A stretch of DNA of 64,000 nt from Phoronis australis (lineage: Eukaryota > Phoronida > Phoronidae): NCBI GenBank assembly GCA_002633005.1, contig NMRA01000233.1:416180-480179 (forward strand), read 5' to 3'. The position numbers were made by a program, and so were the translations under genes. The first letter of the stretch is position 1; the number at the start of each line of letters is the position of its first letter. This document shows, in pieces, positions 52,901 to 61,900 of this stretch. The notes below the pieces were generated by a model. That model had not been told where the DNA came from. It ran no database searches and was given only the letters and a program-made list of their open reading frames with translations.

Positions 52901-55900
52901 AGTGGTTTGGTTGTTAGAGGGGCGGACGCCAAAAAATGACTCGATAACAGTAAAAACGGCCAATAAATGGCACAAAATGCCTCGAATCCATCCGAAAATG
53001 AGAGGGTAGTGTCAACTCATCAAAAGATTTCTATGTGCCAAATGTCATAAAAATTGGTTGAAGACATTTGAAGATACAGAGGCAAACGTAAAAAACTAAA
53101 ATTGCCCCTAGGGGGCACAGTGGTATTCGAGTCGGTCTGAAACTCGTCGTCCTCTGTCGTCAACCCCATAGGAACACACTTGCCAAATTTCAGTAAGATC
53201 CAGCAAGGGGTTTAAGAGAAACAGCCATGGACGCCGGACGCCCAGACAGAGATAACGGCAATATGCGACCACATATAAATATGAGGGCGCATAAAAAGAA
53301 AATTGAAAACAAAAAAGAGGAAATCCTCTAAAAGGAAATTCCAAGCCCTGAGATGTTAAACATCCTGAAGACCTCAATGGAGAGTCTTTAAACTCAAATT
53401 TATTGATGCCAGTCACTGGAAACCTACCACAAATCTAAGAAGAGGAGACGGTCAACTACCTACCTGTATAATCCTATTGATGGCCAGCTGTCTCAATGCC
53501 TTCAGTGTGTTCACTGCCTTAGGGTGGACCTGGTCCCTTAGGCTCAGCAGGAGGTTGAATTCCGCCGCTTGACAAACAAGGATGCGTAGAATGGTCGGCA
53601 GGTAACAGTCGATCAGGTTGCCCAGTTTTTTGAAGACGACGTCGACAGAGTTGAGAACACTGAAACACAGTTTACACAAAAATACAGTAATATGATCGGA
53701 AGTTAGGCCCATTCGAATGCAAAAATTCAATAGTCAATATTAGGCTGAACCTTTACACTGATATATAATTGACTGCTAGAAATTTCATCAAAAATAATTG
53801 ATTTCAGAGGTTTGCTCAATAGACAAGTTACCTATACTTAGAGCCACCAGTAAAACAAAATTGTCTCACACAAGACAATTCTTCTAAAACTGACAGACAA
53901 GTATACATGCGTACTTGAGAAAGCACACATCAAACAAGTCATTACAAATTCGTTCTTTACCCATGCTGTTTGCGCAAAGGAATGACTCTGTCAATTCTGT
54001 CCACAGACATAATCTCCCTCACTTTAGAGGAGATGTCCTCTGTAACATAGTCCATGAACGGCTGAAATATCAGGTCTAAGAACAGCTTGAGCTCTTCCTC
54101 ACGAGAGCCGGCAAGAAATCTAAAGACAATGCCCCGCCGAACTTCACTGCGACCCTTGCCCGCTGTGTCATTACCCGTCTTTGTCAACATCTTGCCATAA
54201 AGAACCCTGAAGAAAAATGAGTACAAACAGGTCGTACTAAGTATTTATTCAAAAAAAAATAAACATAATATTAGTCAGACCAAATATTGTCAGGAAGTTC
54301 ATAATTTTGAAAAACAAATTAAATTTGAAGGAAAGAGTGTGCTTTTATCACTCGGACAAAAAGAAAAAATACTTTCACCTACAAAACATCAAAACACAAT
54401 AAAGATGAAAGTCATATTTTAAAAAGTTTATACCTAAAAACATGTTGAGAACAGTAATCTAAGTCAAGATTGACAGTATCACAAAAACTCCCACGAAAAT
54501 TAAAAAAATAAACGTAAATCACGCCCATGAACATGTAAGTACAAATGATGGAAATTTCCTACACGTTGACATCTAAGACACGAGGAGAACACTAACCTAA
54601 GTCTGATACATTCATTATGCAGCCCACTTACCTCATGAGAACAGGAAGCAGACCTTCTCTATGTTCATCCAGCACCACCCCGTTTTCTGGGTCTATACTG
54701 AACAGGGCAATCTCATTCTTGAATGTCTTGTCATCCAACAGTCGGTCAAAGTTTTCTCTGAAAGGCAAACAAGAGGTCTACCCTGATGACACAATGATAA
54801 TAGGTGAAACTTCACCCAAAACTGAATATTAAAAACTTGTAGATGTCTAGGTACATTCGTATTTCTTTGCCTCAACAAATTGAAACTAATGTTGACAGAA
54901 AAACTATACTAGATGCAATGCTAGCAGGTGTTATCAGTATCAGTATCAATATCAATCAGCAAGATTGAAAGAGCCATTGCTTACAACAGGATTTGCATAC
55001 AGCATTACACACCTGATATTATCATCAAATTCTTACTTATATGGCACCAGGAACTTGTAGTTGTACGTCATTAGACACTGCAGCGCCACCTTTTGTACAG
55101 CAGGGTCCTGATGATGTAACAGGTCATAGTAGAGGCCATGTAGGCGGGGTTCCAGGTATGTGCTCTTGGGATTCTTGAACTTTGCAAACAGGGACAGCAT
55201 CTGCACGAATGTCCTGAGGAAAGATAATAATTAGACTGTTACCTGTTGTACCGAAATGTCATGCATTTACTGTTCATGAAACAAATTAAAAAACGATCAA
55301 AACAGCACCAATTTGCGACCAGACAATGCGATAGAAATGATTCCTCATAATAAACATATCCCACTTTATGCTATGCTGTCTAAACATCCCTGCTTCAAAG
55401 TTTTCCAGAGAACTTTGTTTCGACTAGCCACGAAGACAAAGAAAAAATCAGATTACTGGAACCAAAGCAAAAGACGGCAACTTTGTCTATGAATTTGCAG
55501 TGATAATTGACAACAACAGATTTTCATTTTAATTGTTGAATAGTACTGTACTGCATCTCACTTGGTGGCTGCCTTGCGATACCGCTTCCCCGATATATCC
55601 CCCTCAGCGCCCTCTGGTATCTCCCCGTCAAGCTGTAACAAAGACATGCCCTCCTCATTCAATGGATTGTCCAGCTCAAGGTCACTCGCATCCACTCTGG
55701 CCACAGTGTTGTCCGCACTGATGTCTTGATGTTGGGCCATATTTAGGTCAGATGTGTAGTACTCGTTCCTGTGGTAAAGTCGATTTAAATTCTCACCGAT
55801 TTCGGACAACGATGAATGCCTAAATTAACCTTCAGTTTTCACATTTTTCAAGAGGTTAATTCTAACAGACTAGTGTTAATGTCTCCAATTTCGCAAAACA

Positions 55901-58900
55901 TTACCTTACTGAAAGAATACTATAGAACTAAAAACAAAAAAGCTGTAAGTTGGTACTAATTATTTTTTCAAATTGAAAAAATCCCTCGTCTGCCATATTG
56001 TGTCCTAAATTGTAGATTTTACTGTAATGCAATACAAATTGGTAATTGTATCAATGAGAGCCAAGCTCGTAGAAAAACATCCCCCTCGCATAAATCAGTC
56101 ACAACAAAATGTAGGTTTTCTTTAATTTTCTAACATCTATAAAAAGAAGTCGCTTTTACAGCTAAAACATTTTCATGTACGTTTTAATGTTAAGGTGTAA
56201 AACTGTTTTGACCTACTTGAGGAACCTGAATATCAGTGGAGATAGCAGCCGTGACCGGGCCTCACACTTGTCCGGAAATAACTGCATAGCTTTCCACAAC
56301 AGCTGCCTAAAGTTACGTATATCCGTGGGTGGTTCTTTGTTCAGCGATGATAAACTGCTGTGGTGCATCAGGTCTACGAGAGAGTGCACCCCCGGAACAA
56401 GGGGCTGGCTGGCCAAGATGGTTGTCTGGCGAGTCTTACGAGAAGACTGCACAGCAAGTTTTTCTGGAATAAGATTTAGTCAAAGACTTGCATGACATCA
56501 CAACACAAAGCAGCACTCACTCTAGACTATAGACAAAAACGAAATTTGCACAGTCACTATGAAAATTTTGAACACAGATATGTGCACCTAACCACATGAA
56601 GCATCCCGCTGACCGAAAAATGTCAAAAACGGCGAGATTAAGGTTCATCTAAGAAACAGCATTATTCAGGGCACTAAAATTCGTAACTAAAATTCATACT
56701 TCGACTATTCAAAATGGTGACTACAAGTGTTACAAATGTACGGCAATTTAACAAAAAAAGTCACTTTGTTACTTTTGGAACTTTGAAGGGTTAGAGAATT
56801 AGAATTTTATCGCCCCACTAGTTATTACCAGTCATTTTTGCTGATAACAGAATTATCCATCATAATATTTTGTCTGATTACTTTCATCTTGTACAGACTG
56901 TACATTTATTTTAACTTTACCCTTGAAGAGATCATGTTTATTGCTTTTGGAAGATCTGTTTGACATGCTATGCATTTGTTTCCCAACTACAGCCTTAGCA
57001 CACGAGTAGACATGAGCTAGTTTATTAAGACACACGAACATAAATTTACATTTATCCTTCCTCCCATACAGTCTACACCAGATAAGTTGATCATGCATAA
57101 AATCAGTCCAACAACAGTCTTATTGGTAACAGGTGTCACGCAGTTTGAGAACCAGTTTTCTACTACCGTTGTATCACTTAAGTTTGCTCTGCGCTGGGGA
57201 TCTAATCTTTTTACTCAAGATCGTTTTTGTCATTTTTTATTAAGTGAACACCAAAATGAACATCTATTATTCTATTCTTGACTACATAATGACCTATGTG
57301 GATAACTTTTTAATGTCACTTTGCACTTGATGGCCACAGCATTAAGGCTGAATGTTTGAGTTTTTACTAGCACAAATAAAGGCGTCATCATAAACTTGGA
57401 CTAGAAGCTCATACACATAAACCATATCATACTCGAGCGCAAACTAATAGCCACTTATCTGGAGTAGAATAGAAAATGCCCAAAAATAATGTCAAGTTCG
57501 ATTTCAAGTACAAGATTAGACCCCGGCCCATGGTTTATTTTAATTTAAATCAAAAACAAACTATGACTAAAGCACTTAAATCTTTGAAACAAAAAAATGC
57601 TCTGCAAACGTTCAAAGTCCTCCCTTTTTTAGCTGAATAATGCTTTTGCCCATCAACAGAGGTACAGTACTCATGGGAAAACAGGGCATGACAGAACCAG
57701 CTAAGGGTGAAATCACCAAAACAGGATATAGCATTTTAATGGGAGACTTTCAGGAAGCGATAGGGGCCGATCACACGAGTCCGGCGACTCATATCGCCAC
57801 CTAGCTGAACCAGGAGTTATTTTGTCTTCGCAACGGGAGACATAGGGGAACAGTTTGACTCCGTAAGAAGAACCTTTTACAGACTATGTGATTAGACGTG
57901 ATGTGTTTCAAACAAAAGTTACAAAAGCCTCCTCCTCTAGAGGCTACTGGTATCTGGTCACATGTGATCACTCGTCAAATTGGTTTTTGAAATTCCCCAA
58001 TTGGCTTAATCAGTACAACATTGTAAACTCCAGACAACAGGTTTCCTACCAGTCTCGCCTGTTGCCTTCTCCAGGTACTCAGAGAAAACAGACCAGAAGA
58101 CTGCCGTGTCCATGCCGTAGGCATGAGACTGGACAAGGTCCATCACTGGGGACCACAGCATGGTGAAGTTAACATACAGCATGCTCAGCAGGTATCGTAA
58201 GGGGACCTGGAATATAGCATGGCGTAAGTGTGACTGTAATACACCAATTGAAAGGCAATGGTTATGAAACCATAATCTCATGAGCTGTAGAAGAGAGGAC
58301 ATCCATCATGATGACAGCAGTATAGTTCGGTAGTAGCCCTTTGTTTACACAAACTTCGTTAAAGACACGTCGACTAGAGTTGTTGTTAGCGAGCTTGATA
58401 CTGGTATGTTCGTAATTTCGGAACAGTCTACTTTCTTAAGGTGTGCAGGTATGGAGTAATAAAAGACCAAACTTGTTCCTTACTCAAACCAGATGTGATT
58501 TTCAGGCTTTGAAAGGAGTAGTTTGTTACTGTTGAAAGCATGCCCAAGAAATTGTCGCGTCATGAAGAGCCATTTTATGCGCCAAACATCGTCTGAACCA
58601 ATAATGAAAGGTAAGATGTTTTCAAGCCAAGAATCCAATTCCCATCTGAGCAGGGAAGAGAACGAGTTTATTTTGAAACAGATAACGGTCTAAATTAAAT
58701 TTGTTTCTTTAACAGAACGTGCGTTTATTGCAGCTTTGTTGTGCACTGGTCCCATTCTCTCCGTTGTGTTTATTGCAGGTGACCGAATAATTTAACAGTA
58801 CTACACTGTGTGTAATTTTGTAATTAGAAAAGTCCAGTTTTACTAACACTCAAGATTACCCAAATCCTAAATTTGTAAGAAACGCACAAAAACCCAAACA

Positions 58901-61900
58901 GGAGGTTGAGGGCGTGGCTTCTTACATACCCCATTAAACGGCCCTATAGGCAGGTAATTCTGTACAGCATCGTACTCCAGCTTACGAAGGTACATCAGCT
59001 TGTCTCTAGACTCCTGGACAGACACAGGCACTAGCTCTGCATCCAGACACAGTTTGAACACATCGTCACGGTTACTGGGCTGAAAGAGGTGCAGCAGTGA
59101 ACTGTGGGTAGTTTTAGAATAGTAGGAGCTGATTATTAATAGTGGTCTGTGTATAGTGCACATACAGTCTAATGGATGAAGAACAAAACAATGAAACTCC
59201 AAGCGCCATAACTCTTCTATAGTCACTTTAAGATTATGTTAGGACCCTATCATGAAGTCAAATATTTACAAAACTATAGATTTTTACTCTGTCAGTAAAA
59301 GTTTATATTTTATGAAAGCTGAATTTGATTTCGACTTAACACCAATCTGCCAATAAGTAGATCACATGATCACGTCTTTATAGTAAAATTTAGCAAAAAA
59401 GGCAAATTCACAGGAAAACGGCAGTACAAACAATGAAACCAAATTTTATTTGATATAAATCCTCGAGGTGAAATATCAAGAAAGCTGTAACAATTTTCTA
59501 AATTATCATTGCCTTTTTGTTTTTGAGACAGTTACTAACAATGGTTTAGAGAACATTGCACAAAGCAGAACATTTGATATAAATCTAATCAGTCCCAAGT
59601 TGGTCATATTTGGACATTTACCTAGGGTCCTACATACTGTACCTTCAACAGGTCAAAAAGGAAGAAAAGATATAAGCACACATGAGAACAGGTAATCCCT
59701 TCTGTCCTGACAGATCATAACAATAAACGACAAAAAATTTTGCAGATTGGAAGTTTTTTTGTTACATTTCCTTGATTACGAAGAACATATAATATCAATT
59801 TTCTTTGAAAAAGTCTTCTGTGTCACAAACACGCACTTCACCACGGCTGAATTGCAAAAAGAATGAAACCCAAAATGACAGCGCAAATAATACACAACGC
59901 AGCTGGTTATAGTCTTCAACATAAATGCTCGTTCATTTAGATTTTAAGTGGATAGCAGTGAATAGAAGATAACTTCTTACTAAATAATCAACTTTCTGTA
60001 ATGGTAGACTGAACTGATTCAGGATTCGCAATGTGAGGCGTCTTATCTGAAAATACAGAGAAGTCATCGTTTCAAAAACAAGTATCATTTAAAAGGGTCC
60101 ACCATAATTTATACTACAGGGGCATGCTTCATCAAAGACGACATATTGCTAAAGCCTGATAATTATGTCTCATGCACCCTCCACACAGCCATTTCAAAAA
60201 GAAAAAATTAATATGACATCCACGAAGTATGAAATTTCAGAGAATGTACCCATAACCTACTGCCATGAAATTGGTCTCAAATTGGTCCATAGTCAAACTG
60301 GAGGTGATTTCAGAGCTTCAAAAGAAATGAAAATTTACTTTTGCTCTATAGTAAGCTCTACGACTTTATCACTGAGCAAGGTCTCAACAAATAACCAACT
60401 GTCATTGCTCGATAGTAAGCTCTACAACTTTAACACTGAGCAAGGTCTCAACAAATAACCAACTGTCAGTTCCTAACAAACCCCTGACATCACCTCTCAT
60501 TTGAGTAAGAAACAAGTCAACACCTATTTCATAATGGCAACTGGTCTAAATCAAAAGTTTGTTTCTTGGAAAGAAAACAGGTTAGTAGCCACTTTAAGTA
60601 GAGTCACTTTAAACTATGGCAATCAACACTAAAACCATCCATTAAAAATTCTGCATTATTCAACACAAAATACTATTTTTAACAGAAATTCTGGATGTTA
60701 CTTCTTAATGCATTATAAACTGTATTAACAACATTTTATTATTTTTTCTCTAAGTGCATACCAAACTAGAAGGTGAAGAAACATTGCACTGCAAATGTGG
60801 GAAGAGAGACTCGAGTACATCTGGGGTAAGAGCGTCTGACCGGCCTGACAAAGAGGCACTCGTAAAATAGACATCGGCCGAGAACAGGACATCGACATTC
60901 TCGGGGAAGCTCCTGGAACAAAAACTGGATACTGATTCTTATTGTTGAGTACTCATGTCAGTGAGCTTCTCTAGGGGATGTTAGACAATTGGAGTGACCC
61001 TCCAACTGAAAACTCTCATACTTTCATATTTTTCCATCTTGGCAACATCAATTACAGTTTTTTAAAATCTCGTAAGTACTGGACTACAAGAGGCTTTGAA
61101 ACAAGTACAAACAGGTGATAAACATTGACTGGTGCAGAAGGAGTTCACAAACATGGTATAAATACGATAGGTATCTCAAAGATTTTTGAGAGAACTGTTT
61201 CAGAACAGTTAAGGATTATCAGAAAGGACCGTCTTCTACCTGACGAGACTCTTTATCAAGTCGAGCGGTATACATCTGAAGAACTCATCATACGACGTCA
61301 TCAACTTGAGACAAATCACTGACTGTCTAACCAACACCAACAAGGATTCTGTAAAAGACAAAAGCTTTAATTTAACATTGTGAAATTTAAACACATCACT
61401 GACAACACAAGCCAGGTGTGGAAAGTTTATTTTCATGACACATAAATATCAATAAGACAATTTACAAGACATTTAAATTCAAATACACATTATACTGAGG
61501 TAACCTCTGGCGTACAGTAAATTATAATGGATTATAAAAAGTCAATTTACGTATGCGAGGGACCCAGGGTGCTCTTTCGGAGAGGTCCATTTTCCCAAAA
61601 AAGTGATTTTTCATTCAAAAGGCTCGTAGGAACTTTTCCGAAAAAGTGAAGGGACTCTTTCAGAAACTTGAATTGAAGTCATCTGCAGAAAAGTTCATCT
61701 GCAACTACACAAGAGCGCGTATATGACAAAAAACTTCCGTCAATACACTCATGATGTGTATTTGGACAAAAAGTTCAGTTCAGTGAATGTAAAGTTTCCC
61801 AGCTTCAAGGAAAATGAACTTCAAAACTTATCATTTTTAATCACAAAGAATCCGGCTCCTTCTTAGAAGGGGTTGATTTGGACATTCTTGGTTCACAAGT

